Part shown: piece after piece, positions 26,701 to 51,227 of the stretch
Layout of the letters: each line of letters begins with the position of its first letter
Position numbering within the stretch: the first letter of the stretch is position 1
DNA from: Cupriavidus nantongensis
GTDB lineage: Bacteria > Pseudomonadota > Gammaproteobacteria > Burkholderiales > Burkholderiaceae
DNA length: 64,000 nucleotides
Direction of reading: 5' to 3'
NCBI RefSeq assembly: GCF_001598055.1
Contig: NZ_CP014845.1
Coordinates: 1,054,001-1,118,000 of the forward strand
Translations under genes and position numbers: made by a program
The notes under the pieces: model-generated
Seen by the model: the letters and a program-made list of their open reading frames with translations, nothing else
What the model was told of the DNA's origin: nothing
The model's database searches: none

Positions 26701-29700
26701 CGGCTGGCGGATGCCAGCGCGTCTTCGAGCGGGAAGTTCTCGAACACCAGGATGCTGTCGAACAGCCGCTGCCCGGCTTGGCCGCCCCAGCGCTGGATAT
26801 CGGACAGCGGCGTGTGCCCGTGCTCGCGCGCGGCCAGGTTGAAGCCTTGCAGTTCGCGCAGCCAGTCTTCCACCGGCTGCTCGGGGCGTGGCGCGGCCAG
26901 CACCGGCAGCGTGTTGATAAACAGCCCCAGCATTTGCTCGCTGCCCGGCACCTCCGCGGGCCGTCCGGCCACGGTGGCGCCGAAGGCCACGCGGCGCTGG
27001 CCGGTGTAGCGCTGCAACAGCAGCAGCCACGCGGCCTGCACCACGGTGTTGAGGGTCACCTTGTGCGCGCGGGCGTAGGCCGACAACCGTTCGGTCAGCG
27101 CCGCGCCGCAGTCGTGCTGCAGCAGTGCGTAGCCTTCGCCGCCGGCCGGCGTGGGCAGCGCCTGCGCCAGCCGCGTGGGCGTGTCGAAGCCATCGAGCTG
27201 GCCGGCCCAGAACGCCTGCGCGCCGCCGGCGTCGCGCTGCTGCAGCCAGCGGATGTAGTCGGCAAAGCGGCCTTCAACCGGCGCGACGGGCTCGCCCGCG
27301 TAGCGCTTCAGCACCTCGCCCAGCAGCTGCGACGTGCTCCAGCCATCGAGCAGCAGGTGGTGCACGGTCCAGACCAGGTGATGCCGGTCCGGGCCAATGC
27401 GCACCAGCGTCAGCCGCATCAGCGGCGGGCATTCCAGGTCGAAACCGCGGGCCAGGTCCGCCGCGGCAAGCTGGTCCAGCGCAGCCGGCAGCGCCTCGGG
27501 CGGCTGCGCCGACCAGTCGTGTTCGGCCAGCGGCAGTTCTACCTCGTGCGCCACCCATTGCAGCGGCTGCTCGCCGCGCTGCAGGAAGCCCGTGCGCAGG
27601 GCATCGTGGCAGCCCAGCGCCGCGCGCCAGGCCTGCGCGAAGCGAGCGGCGTCCAGCCCCTCGACATCGACCCGCAGCTGGTTGATATAGGCACTGCCGG
27701 CATCCGCGCGCGCCACGCTGTGGTACAGCATGCCCGCCTGCATCGGCGACAGCGGATACAGGTCCTGCACCCGCGCCGCGTCGAGGCCGAGGCCGTCGAG
27801 CTGGCCTTGCGACAGCTGCACCAGCGCAAAGTCCTCGCTGCGCAGGCTGGTCCGGCGCGGCGTTGCCTCGGTATGCACGGCATCGGCCTTGCCATCGAGC
27901 GGCGACAAAGCCTCGGCCACCGCGGCCAGCGTCTGCCGCTCGAACAGCTGCCGCGGCGTCAGCAGCCAGTCCTGCGCGCGCAGCCGCGCGACGATCTGCA
28001 GGCTCAGGATCGAATCGCCGCCCAGCTCGAAGAAGTTGTCGTGGCGGCCCACGCGCGCCACCTTCAGCACCGCGGCCCAGATGTCCGCCAGCACCGCCTC
28101 CACGCCGGGCTGCGGCGCCTCGTAGGCGCTCGACCCGGCAAACTCCGGCGACGGCAGCGCGCGGCGGTCCAGCTTGCCGTTGGGCGTGACCGGCATGCGT
28201 TCCAGCACGACGATGGCGCCGGGCACCATGTAGTCGGGCAACGCCTGCGCCAGCCAGCCGCGCAGCACGTCGGTGTCGATAGTCGCGTCGGTTGCGGGCA
28301 CGGCATAGGCGACCAGCCGCGCCGGTCCGTCGCCGGTCAGCGCGATGGCCACGGCCTCGCGCACGCTGCCGTGCGCGAGCAGGCGCGCCTCGATCTCGCC
28401 CAGCTCGATGCGCAGGCCGCGGATCTTGACCTGGTGGTCGAGCCGCCCCAGGTATTCGATCTGGCCGTCGGCGCGGCGCCGCGCCAGGTCGCCGGTGCGA
28501 TAGAGCCGTTCTCCGTGCGCGCCGTGCGGATCGGCGACAAAGCGTTCGGCCGTCAGCGCCGCGCGGCCGAGATAGCCGCGCGCCAGGCCCGCGCCGCCGA
28601 GATACAGTTCGCCCGCGATGCCGTCCGGCACCGGATGCATGGCGCCGTCGAGCACATGTGCGCTGACGTTGGCGATCGGGCGCCCGATCGGCACCGCGTG
28701 TCCGCCGTCGTCGCGGCAGGTCCAGTGGGTGACGTCGATCGCCGCCTCGGTGGGGCCGTACAGGTTGTGCAGGCCCGCGTGCGGCAGCAGGGCCATGGTG
28801 CGCCGGGCCAGGTCCGCCGGCAGTGCTTCGCCGCTGCAGACGATGTGGCGCAGGCTGGCGCACGCGGCGGCCACGGCACCGTCGGCACCATCGGCACCGT
28901 CGGCCACAAACGCCTGCAGCATCGCCGGCACGAAATGCAGCGTGGTGACCCGATGCTGCGCGATCAACGCGGCGATCCGCCGCGGGTCGCGATGGTCGCC
29001 CGGCGCCGCCAGCGCCAGCCGCGCACCCGTCATCAGCGGCCAGAAAAACTCCCAGACCGAGACGTCGAAGCTGAACGGGGTCTTCTGCAGCACGGTGTCG
29101 CCGCCGTCCAGCCGGTACTGCGCCTGCATCCACCAGAGCCGGTTATGCAGCGCGCCGTGCCGGTTGCCGGCCCCCTTGGGCCGGCCGGTGGAGCCGGAGG
29201 TGTAGATCACGTAGGCCAGGTTTTCCGGCGACAGCGCCGGCGACGGGTTATGCTCGCCGCGCTGCTCATAGAGCGCCGGATCGGCCAGGTCGATGGCGGC
29301 CACGGCACGGGACAGGACCGGCATCGCATCGGGGCACTGCACCAGCACCAGCGCCACGCCGCTGTCGTCGACCATGTAGGCCAGGCGGTCGGCGGGATAG
29401 TCCGGATCGAACGGCACGTAGGCGCCGCCGGCCTTGAGGATGGCGAGCAGCGCGACAACCATTTCGACCGAGCGCTCGGCCAGCACGCCGACCGGCACGT
29501 CCGGGCCCACCCCTTGCGCGATCAGTCGATGCGCCAGCGCGTTGGCGCGGCGGTTCAGCGCCGCATAGGTCAGGCGCTGCTCGCCGAAGCACAGCGCAAT
29601 CGCGTCGGGCTGTTCTGCCACACGCGCTTCGAACAGCCGGTGCACCGGTTCTGCGGCGGGATAGGGCTGCGGATCGGTACCCAGCGCCAGCGCGGCGCGC

Positions 29701-32700
29701 GCCTCGGGCGGCGCCATCAGCGCGATCTCGCCCAGCGGTCGCGCTGCATCGACGGCCAGCTGGCGCAGCACGGCAAACAGGCTTTGCCCCAGCTGGGCGG
29801 CGTGCGGCCCGGCCAGCTGTGCGCGGTCGAAGCGGCAGGTCAGGTGCAGCGTGTCGGTATGCGCGAACAGCAGCGTCAGCGGGTAATTGGTTTCGGCCCG
29901 GTTGCGCACGCCTGAGAACGACAGGCCCGCCGGCGTGCGGCGCAGCGCCGCATCGACCGGATAGTTCTCGAACACCACGATCGAATCGAACAGCGGCTGG
30001 CCGCTTTGGCCGGCCCAGCGCTGGATGTCGTAGAGCGGGGTGTGCTCGTGCTCGCGCAGCGCCAGGTTCAGCGCCTGCACCTCGCGCAGCCAGTCGCCTA
30101 CCGCTTGTTGCGGGCGTGGCGACGCGATCACCGGCAGCGTATTGATAAAGAGCCCCAGCATTTGCTGCGCGGCCGGCAGCTCCGCCGGGCGGCCGGCCAC
30201 AGTGGCGCCGAAGGCCACGCAGGGCTGACCGGTGCAGCGCTGCAGCAGCAACAGCCAGGCGGCCTGCACCAGCGTGTTCAGCGTGACCTTCTGCGCGCGG
30301 GCGAAGCCGGCCAGCGCCGCGGTCTCGGTCGCGTCGAGTTCGTGATGACGCTCACCCTGGCCTTGGCCGTGTTCTGGAGCCGGCAATGCGGCAAGCAGGC
30401 GCGTCGGCGCATCGAGCGGTGCCAACTGCGTCTTCCAGAAGGCTTCGCCGGCGGCGGCGTCGCGCGACTGCAGCCAGCCGATATAGTCGGCAAAGCGGCC
30501 GCCGCTGGCGGGCAGCGTTTCGCCTGCGTAGTGGCGCAGCACTTCGCCCAGCAGCTGCGCGGTGCTCCAGCCGTCGAGCAGCAGGTGGTGCACGGTCCAG
30601 ACCAGGTGGTGGCGGCGCTCGCCGGTGCGCAGCAGCGCCACGCGCATCAGCGGCGGGCGCTCGAGGTCGAAGCCCTGTGCGCGCTGGCCGTCTGCGAAGG
30701 CGTCGATCTCGTCCTCGCCGCGCCCGCGCCAGTCCTCGACCAGCACGGGCAGCGCCGCCTGCCTGGCTACCCACTGCAGCGGCGGGTCGGCCCGGTGCAG
30801 GAAGCCGCTGCGCAGGGTGTCGTGGCGCGCCAGCACGGCCTGCCATGCCGCGCGGAAGCGCTCCGGCTCGATGCCGTCGACATCGACGCGCAACTGGTTG
30901 GTATAGGCGCCGACGTGCTCGCCAAACACGCTGTGGAACAGCATGCCCGCCTGCATCGGCGACAAGGGGTAGAGTTCCTGCACCCGCTGCGGCGCCAGGC
31001 CAAGCGCATCCAGCCCGGCCTGCGCAAGGCGGGCGAGCGGGAAGTCGGACGGCGTCAGGCCCGCTGCGCCGGCAGTGCAATGCGCGATAACTGCTTCAAG
31101 TTCCGCGCGAAACGCCGCCGCCAGCGCTTCGATCGTCGCGCTGCGATAGCGGCGACGGGCATAAGCTACGGACAGCCTGAGCTGACCGTCCTGCACCTGC
31201 CCGCTGATCGACAACGGATGCGACAGCGGCGTGGCGGGATCCTGGTTGGGGCCTGCGCTGTCGGCCGAGAGCCGCCACGGGCTGTCGTCGGCAAAGCTGG
31301 CGTCGAGCTGGCCCAGGTAGTTGAACACCACTTCAGGTTTGGGCACATCGACCAGCGCAGCTTGTTGCGCGGGCGAGCCGAAGCGGCGCAGCAGGCCAAA
31401 GCCGATGCCGTCGCCGGGTACCGCGCGCAATTGCTCCTTGACCGTCTTGATCGCATCATCGAGCGCGCCCGAGCCCTCGAGCGCGACCGGAAACAACGTG
31501 GTGAACCAGCCGACGGTGCGGCTCAGGTCGAGGGTATCGTCAACCCCGGCGACGCGGCCATGGCTTTCGAGGTCGATCAGCACCTGCGCGCGGCCGATCC
31601 ATCCTGCCAATGCTCGTGCCAACGCGGTCAGCAGCAGGTCGTTGACGCGCGTGCGGTACGCCGCCGGGGCGCGCTGCAGCAGCGCCTGGGTCAGTTCGGC
31701 GGGCAGCGTCAGCGTGACGATGTCGCGGTCGGCGATGGTCAGGGCTCCGTTTGAATCGTCGCACGGCAGGCTGGCATCGACTTGTGCCAGCGTCTGCCAG
31801 TGCGCCATTTCGCCACCGCGCTCTTTGGCATTGGCGCGCAGCGCCTGCGACCAGCGCTGGTACGACGCGGTGCGAGCCGGCAGCACGGCCGGCTGGCCTT
31901 GCCGGCGTTGTGTGTACGCGTCGCGCAGATCCTCGACCAGCACGCGCCACGACACGCCATCGACCACCAGGTGATGGATTACCAGCAGCAACTGCCAGCG
32001 CTCGCCGCATTGCAGTGCGACGGCACGCAGCAGGGGCCCTTCGGCCAGATCGAGGCTGCGTTGGGCGGCTTCGCACTGCGCGAGTCGCTCCGCTTCCGAC
32101 GCGGCATGGCGCACCCACAGCAAGTCCTGGCAGGCCTCAGCGTCGGCATACGCCTGCTGCCAGGCGCCGTCGCGCTGGACGAAGCGCAGGCGCAGCGCAT
32201 CGTGATGCGCGACCACATCGGCAAGCGCCGCAGCCAGTGCCGGCAGCTCCGGCGCTTCACGGCAATCGAGCAGCACCGACTGGTTCCAGTGATGGCGCCG
32301 GGCCATCGGCATGTCGAAGAAATCGGCCTGGATCGGCAGCAGCGGCACCGCGCCAACCGGCACGGCATTGCCATCCACGACGTCCTGCGCCAGCGGCGCG
32401 GCGACGGCCGCCAGTTCGGCCAGCGTCTGGCGCTCGAATAGTTGCCGCGGCGTCAGCACCCAGCCCGCGGCGCGGGCGCGGGCGACGATCTGCAGGCTCA
32501 GGATCGAATCGCCGCCGAGTTCGAAGAAGTTGTCGGCACGGCCGACGCGCGGCAGGCCCAGCACCTCGGACCAGATCGCGGCGAGTGCGGTTTCGGCGTC
32601 GCCTTCGGGCGCGATGAAGTCCTGGGCACTGTCGAAGGCCGGCGCGGGCAGCGCGCGGCGGTCTAGCTTGCCGTTGGGCGTCAGCGGCAGCGTGTCGAGC

Positions 32701-35657
32701 ACGACGAAGGCGGCCGGGACCATGTAGTCGGGCAGTTCCGCGGCCAGCGCGGTGCGCAGTGTTGCGCCATCGATCGTCGCGCCCGCCGCGGGCACCACAT
32801 AAGCGACCAGCCGCGCACCCGACGGCCCCTCGGCGGCGATCACCGCCGCGTTGGCCACGCCCGCCTGCGCCAGGATGCGCGCCTCGATCTCGCCCGGCTC
32901 GATGCGGAAGCCGCGAATCTTCAGTTGCTGGTCGATGCGGCCCAGGTATTCGAGCTGACCGTCAGGCAGCCAGCGCGCCAGGTCGCCGGTGCGGTAGAGT
33001 CGCGACCCATCGCCGGCAAACGGATCGGGCACGAAGCGCTCGGCGGTCATTCCGCCCTTGTTCAGGTAGCCTCGCGCCAGCCCTTCGCCACCGATGTAAA
33101 GCTCGCCGGCCACGCCCGGCGGCACCAGGTTCAGTTCGGCATCGAGCAGGTAGCAGCGGCGCGCGCCCACCGGGCGGCCGATCGGCGCATAGGTGCCAGC
33201 GAACTCGGCTTCGTCGGCGCCCACCTTCCAGACCATCGGCGTGACCACGGTTTCGGTCGGGCCATAGCCGTTGATGAAGGTCCGCGGCGCCAGCGCACGC
33301 CGCGCCTGCGCAAACGCGGCGCGCGGCATGGCTTCGCCGCCGAAGGAGTAGAGCGCCACCGGCGGGCGCTCGCCGCTCTGTTCGCAATGCTCGGCCAGTT
33401 GGCGCAGGTAGGCGGGCGGGAAGCCGGCGTTGGTGACGCCGTGGCGGGTCATGGCGGCAGCGGTCTGCTCCGGCGTCCACAACGCATCGTCGCGCAGCAG
33501 CAGCGAGCCGCCGCAGGCCAGCGCGCACAGCCAGCGTTCGTGGGCGCCGTCGAAGGCGAACGACAGGAAATGCAGCTCGCGCGAATGCGGGCCCATCTCG
33601 TAGGCGTCGATGGTCGCGGCCACGTGCATCGCGAGCGGGCCGTGCGCGACGCAGACACCCTTGGGCCGACCGGTGGAGCCGGAGGTGTAGATCACGTAGG
33701 CAAGCTGGCCGGGGTGGATCGGCTGCTCCGCCAGCGGCGAGATGGCGTCGTCCACCGTATCCATCGTCAGCACCGGCAACGCCGCCGGCGCGGGCAGCGC
33801 ATCGAGCAGCGCGGGCTCGGTGACGAGCAGCCGGATCGCGCTGTCGTCGAACAAATATGCCAGCCGATCCTTGGGATAAGCGGGATCGAACGGCACATAG
33901 GCGGCGCCGCCGCGCATCACCGCCAGCAGCGCGACGATCAGGTCGGGCGAGCGCGACAGGGCAATGCCGACGCGGTCCTCGGCGCCGATGCCGCGCGCGC
34001 GCAGCACGGCGGCGAGGCGGTCGGCGCGGGCCAGCAGTTCGCCGTAGCGCAGCACCCGGTCGCCGCAGATCACGGCGACGGCGTCGGGGCAGGCCGCGGC
34101 GTGGCGGGCGATGTGCGCGTGCACCGGCAGGGTCTCGCCGGCAGGCGCGTCGCCCTGGCCCAGCGCCAGCAGGCTGCTGTGTTCGGACTCGTCGAGCAGG
34201 TCCACCGCATCGAGCGATTGTTCCGGAGCGTCGGCCAGCCGGCTCAGCAGCCGCACGTAATGGCGTGCAAGCCGCTCCGCCGTGCCGGCGTCGAACAGTT
34301 CCGCGGCATAGTGGAAGCAGGCATGGACCTGGCCGTCGCTGTCCTCGCGCGTATCGAGCGTCAGCTCCAGCGCCGTGGTGCGCTCGCCCACCGGCGCGCT
34401 TTCGATTTCCAGGTCCGGCAGCGACACGCGCGCCGCGCGGTCGCCGCGGCGGTGGTTGTGCACCACCTGGAACAGCGGGTGGTAGCTGACGCTGCGCTCG
34501 GGCTGCAGCGCTTCCACCAGTTGCTCGAACGGCAGGTCCTGGTGCGCCTGCGCGCCCAGCACGGCTTCGCGGGCCTGGCCGAGCAGCGCGGACAGCGGCT
34601 GGCTGCCGTCAAGTCTTGCCCGCACGACCTGCGTGTTGACGAACAGGCCTACCACGCGCTCAGTCTCCAGGCGGTTGCGGCCCGCCACCGGCACCCCCAC
34701 GCACAGGTCGCGGCTGCCGGTATAGCGGTACAGCAGTGCCTGGAAGCCGGCCAGCAAGGCCATGAACAGCGTCCCGCCACTGGCTTGCGCGCGTTGGCGC
34801 AGCGCATCGGCGAGCGTGGCGGGGATGGCGATCTCGCAGCGCTGCGCGCGGTAGGCCGCCACGGCGGGGCGCGGACGGTCGGTCGGCAGCGCCAGCACGC
34901 CCGGCGCGCCCTCCAGCGTTGTGCGCCACCAGGCTAGTTGCCGTGCCTGTTCGCCAGCCTCGAGCCAGTTGCGCTGCCACACCGCATAGTCGGTATAGCC
35001 GATCGCGGGCGCGGCCCCGGGCATCGGCTGGCCGAGCCGCTGCGCGCGGTAGGCCGCTGCCAGCTCGTCGATCAGCAGCTGCATCGACCAGCCGTCCGAG
35101 ACGATATGGTGCATCGCCAGCACCAGCCGATGGTGCCGTGCGCCCAGGCGCAGCAGGTGTACGCGCAGCAATGGCGCGCGGGCCAGGTCGAACGGCGCCT
35201 CGGCGATCGCCGCGGCTTGCGCATCGGCGCTGCCAGGGTCGGCCGACAAGTCGGTCAGCGGCAGTTCGATGCTGGCTGCGGGTTGCACATGTTGACGCAC
35301 CTTGCCATCGGAGTCCGCCAGGAACACCGTGCGCAGGGCTTCATGGCGCTGCGCCAGCGTGGCAAACGCCGCCTGCAGCGCGCCGGCGTCGAGTTGGCCG
35401 TGCAGCTCGACACGGCTGCTGATATGGTAGGCCGCGCTGTCCGGCGCGAAGCGGTACAGGAACCACTGGCGCTGCTGCGCGTACGACAGCGGCGCATCGT
35501 AGCCGGCCGCGGCATCGGGCCGCGGCAGCGCGGGGATCGGCAGTTGCGAGAATGCGATGCCTTGCCCGGCCATCTTGTCGAGAAAGGCGCGGCGCTGGGC
35601 CGGCGCCAGCGTGGCAAAGCGCGCGGCCAGCCGGGCCGCGGTGTTGGCTTCGATCAT
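23772..35657 (-). CDS. NRPS, three modules with terminal thioesterase (C-A-T-E-C-A-T-C-A-T-TE)
   Basis: 3,961 residues. Domains, approximate: C 40-480, A 500-1030, T near 1080, E 1130-1560, C 1590-2020, A 2040-2560, T near 2610, C 2680-3110, A 3130-3620, T near 3670, TE 3720-3950. Pocket residues give D-G-E-A-S-G-G-V-T-K for the first and third A domains, a DGExxGG type that I associate with N5-hydroxyornithine, and D-V-W-H-V-S-L-I-D-K (Ser) for the second. The E domain (LLPIQADFF, HHLVVDGVSW) makes the first residue D. The TE has GWSLG and a terminal DHHAIV. The gene abuts the preceding NRPS gene (TGA-ATG). The last residue may be released as a cyclic hydroxamate or free acid. Confidence 0.93.
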   Translation of the reverse strand: MIEANTAARLAARFATLAPAQRRAFLDKMAGQGIAFSQLPIPALPRPDAAAGYDAPLSYAQQRQWFLYRFAPDSAAYHISSRVELHGQLDAGALQAAFATLAQRHEALRTVFLADSDGKVRQHVQPAASIELPLTDLSADPGSADAQAAAIAEAPFDLARAPLLRVHLLRLGARHHRLVLAMHHIVSDGWSMQLLIDELAAAYRAQRLGQPMPGAAPAIGYTDYAVWQRNWLEAGEQARQLAWWRTTLEGAPGVLALPTDRPRPAVAAYRAQRCEIAIPATLADALRQRAQASGGTLFMALLAGFQALLYRYTGSRDLCVGVPVAGRNRLETERVVGLFVNTQVVRARLDGSQPLSALLGQAREAVLGAQAHQDLPFEQLVEALQPERSVSYHPLFQVVHNHRRGDRAARVSLPDLEIESAPVGERTTALELTLDTREDSDGQVHACFHYAAELFDAGTAERLARHYVRLLSRLADAPEQSLDAVDLLDESEHSSLLALGQGDAPAGETLPVHAHIARHAAACPDAVAVICGDRVLRYGELLARADRLAAVLRARGIGAEDRVGIALSRSPDLIVALLAVMRGGAAYVPFDPAYPKDRLAYLFDDSAIRLLVTEPALLDALPAPAALPVLTMDTVDDAISPLAEQPIHPGQLAYVIYTSGSTGRPKGVCVAHGPLAMHVAATIDAYEMGPHSRELHFLSFAFDGAHERWLCALACGGSLLLRDDALWTPEQTAAAMTRHGVTNAGFPPAYLRQLAEHCEQSGERPPVALYSFGGEAMPRAAFAQARRALAPRTFINGYGPTETVVTPMVWKVGADEAEFAGTYAPIGRPVGARRCYLLDAELNLVPPGVAGELYIGGEGLARGYLNKGGMTAERFVPDPFAGDGSRLYRTGDLARWLPDGQLEYLGRIDQQLKIRGFRIEPGEIEARILAQAGVANAAVIAAEGPSGARLVAYVVPAAGATIDGATLRTALAAELPDYMVPAAFVVLDTLPLTPNGKLDRRALPAPAFDSAQDFIAPEGDAETALAAIWSEVLGLPRVGRADNFFELGGDSILSLQIVARARAAGWVLTPRQLFERQTLAELAAVAAPLAQDVVDGNAVPVGAVPLLPIQADFFDMPMARRHHWNQSVLLDCREAPELPALAAALADVVAHHDALRLRFVQRDGAWQQAYADAEACQDLLWVRHAASEAERLAQCEAAQRSLDLAEGPLLRAVALQCGERWQLLLVIHHLVVDGVSWRVLVEDLRDAYTQRRQGQPAVLPARTASYQRWSQALRANAKERGGEMAHWQTLAQVDASLPCDDSNGALTIADRDIVTLTLPAELTQALLQRAPAAYRTRVNDLLLTALARALAGWIGRAQVLIDLESHGRVAGVDDTLDLSRTVGWFTTLFPVALEGSGALDDAIKTVKEQLRAVPGDGIGFGLLRRFGSPAQQAALVDVPKPEVVFNYLGQLDASFADDSPWRLSADSAGPNQDPATPLSHPLSISGQVQDGQLRLSVAYARRRYRSATIEALAAAFRAELEAVIAHCTAGAAGLTPSDFPLARLAQAGLDALGLAPQRVQELYPLSPMQAGMLFHSVFGEHVGAYTNQLRVDVDGIEPERFRAAWQAVLARHDTLRSGFLHRADPPLQWVARQAALPVLVEDWRGRGEDEIDAFADGQRAQGFDLERPPLMRVALLRTGERRHHLVWTVHHLLLDGWSTAQLLGEVLRHYAGETLPASGGRFADYIGWLQSRDAAAGEAFWKTQLAPLDAPTRLLAALPAPEHGQGQGERHHELDATETAALAGFARAQKVTLNTLVQAAWLLLLQRCTGQPCVAFGATVAGRPAELPAAQQMLGLFINTLPVIASPRPQQAVGDWLREVQALNLALREHEHTPLYDIQRWAGQSGQPLFDSIVVFENYPVDAALRRTPAGLSFSGVRNRAETNYPLTLLFAHTDTLHLTCRFDRAQLAGPHAAQLGQSLFAVLRQLAVDAARPLGEIALMAPPEARAALALGTDPQPYPAAEPVHRLFEARVAEQPDAIALCFGEQRLTYAALNRRANALAHRLIAQGVGPDVPVGVLAERSVEMVVALLAILKAGGAYVPFDPDYPADRLAYMVDDSGVALVLVQCPDAMPVLSRAVAAIDLADPALYEQRGEHNPSPALSPENLAYVIYTSGSTGRPKGAGNRHGALHNRLWWMQAQYRLDGGDTVLQKTPFSFDVSVWEFFWPLMTGARLALAAPGDHRDPRRIAALIAQHRVTTLHFVPAMLQAFVADGADGADGAVAAACASLRHIVCSGEALPADLARRTMALLPHAGLHNLYGPTEAAIDVTHWTCRDDGGHAVPIGRPIANVSAHVLDGAMHPVPDGIAGELYLGGAGLARGYLGRAALTAERFVADPHGAHGERLYRTGDLARRRADGQIEYLGRLDHQVKIRGLRIELGEIEARLLAHGSVREAVAIALTGDGPARLVAYAVPATDATIDTDVLRGWLAQALPDYMVPGAIVVLERMPVTPNGKLDRRALPSPEFAGSSAYEAPQPGVEAVLADIWAAVLKVARVGRHDNFFELGGDSILSLQIVARLRAQDWLLTPRQLFERQTLAAVAEALSPLDGKADAVHTEATPRRTSLRSEDFALVQLSQGQLDGLGLDAARVQDLYPLSPMQAGMLYHSVARADAGSAYINQLRVDVEGLDAARFAQAWRAALGCHDALRTGFLQRGEQPLQWVAHEVELPLAEHDWSAQPPEALPAALDQLAAADLARGFDLECPPLMRLTLVRIGPDRHHLVWTVHHLLLDGWSTSQLLGEVLKRYAGEPVAPVEGRFADYIRWLQQRDAGGAQAFWAGQLDGFDTPTRLAQALPTPAGGEGYALLQHDCGAALTERLSAYARAHKVTLNTVVQAAWLLLLQRYTGQRRVAFGATVAGRPAEVPGSEQMLGLFINTLPVLAAPRPEQPVEDWLRELQGFNLAAREHGHTPLSDIQRWGGQAGQRLFDSILVFENFPLEDALASASRSGLRFATQGSTGLTEYEMDVEVSLRQTLRLGFTYMRRAFDAAQVARICAQMTGLLEAIGTVPGQTVGALSLLTQDEQAALLALGQGDAPAGETLPVHAHIARHAAARPDAVAVICGDQVLRYGELLARADRLAAVLHARGIGAEDRVGIALSRSPDLIVALLAVMRSGAAYVPFDPAYPKDRLAYLFEDSAIRLLVTEPALLDALPAPAALPVLTMDTVDDAISPLAEQPIHPGQLAYVIYTSGSTGRPKGVCVAHGPLAMHVAATIDAYEMGPHSRELHFLSFAFDGAHERWLCALACGGSLLLRDDALWTPEQTAAAMTRHGVTNAGFPPAYLRQLAEHCEQSGECPPVALYSFGGEAMPRAAFAQARRALAPRTFINGYGPTETVVTPMVWKVRADAPAAEFAGTYAPIGRPVGARRCYLLDAELNLVPPGVAGELYIGGEGLARGYLNKGGMTAERFVPDPFAGDGARLYRTGDLARWLPDGQLEYLGRIDQQLKIRGFRIEPGEIEARILAQAGVANAAVIAAEGPSGARLVAYVVAAAGATIDGATLRTALAAELPDYMVPAAFVVLDMLPLTPNGKLDRRALPVPGAESADQYVPPRTEAQRWLAQVWQDVLGVPRVGLDDNFFALGGDSLLSLKVISRVRANRALGLDLKLRDLMRTPTIGQLLPDGEPAAAVAQATPAAALRVLAPGPAHATLPPVACVHAALGTLFDYDAIVAQLGAQRTVYGFQARALADPAWRDASLASIAADYVREWRAAQPHGPYLLLGWSLGAALATLMARELEAQGQTVQWLGLVDPFVPELRPHASATPGWPAALAAFAGRLLPGTEPLALPRDAAPEPDADAVRAVLAPRIAASTAPQAALGADELAHMFLAAHRLGALAAAQRALPVVRAPRAVWWRAGRDSAAARLAGWLGAPREETVLDGVDHHAIVRDPRLLAQLGRSVGPRPESQPDTEARHPATGTATLPT
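24935..26462. repeat. Internal NRPS repeat, hydroxyornithine A domain copy 1 (module 6)
   Basis: About 1.5 kb covering the adenylation domain of the last module. Nearly base-for-base the same as 32645-34170, including third-codon positions. The shared stretch ends at the same point in both, just after the GCGCCAGCAG of the preceding linker. Confidence 0.8.
31245..33050. repeat. Internal NRPS repeat, A-subdomain/T/E block copy 1 (module 4)
   Basis: About 1.8 kb spanning the C-terminal adenylation subdomain, carrier and epimerization domains of the first module of this gene. It is nearly identical to 39055-40862 in the neighbouring gene. Similarity stops abruptly inside the A domain, near the GYLN-K/R segment. 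Confidence 0.8.
32645..34170. repeat. Internal NRPS repeat, hydroxyornithine A domain copy 2 (module 4)
   Basis: Direct repeat partner of 24935-26462, 7.7 kb away in the same gene. Both encode identical pocket residues. Recombination between the two would remove about two modules. Confidence 0.8.
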
Positions 35658-43451
<7,794 letters not shown>

Positions 43452-43474
43452 GGATGCGTTCCAGGGAAAAGACG

Positions 43475-46642
<3,168 letters not shown>

Positions 46643-46646
46643 CGGC

Positions 46647-51176
<4,530 letters not shown>

Positions 51177-51227
51177 GCTTGGATCGGCTCTTCGGGAAGA
51201 CGGTTGGCGTTGGGTCGTGCGGACGGG

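Noticed and set aside
25209..29915. A 1,568-codon open frame on the + strand opposite the last NRPS gene, and many similar long + frames between 23 and 63 kb
   Set aside because: They are antisense shadows of high-GC NRPS coding sequence. Their translations are Arg/Gln/His/Ala-rich with no motifs, while the minus-strand frames carry complete A, C, T, E and TE signatures.
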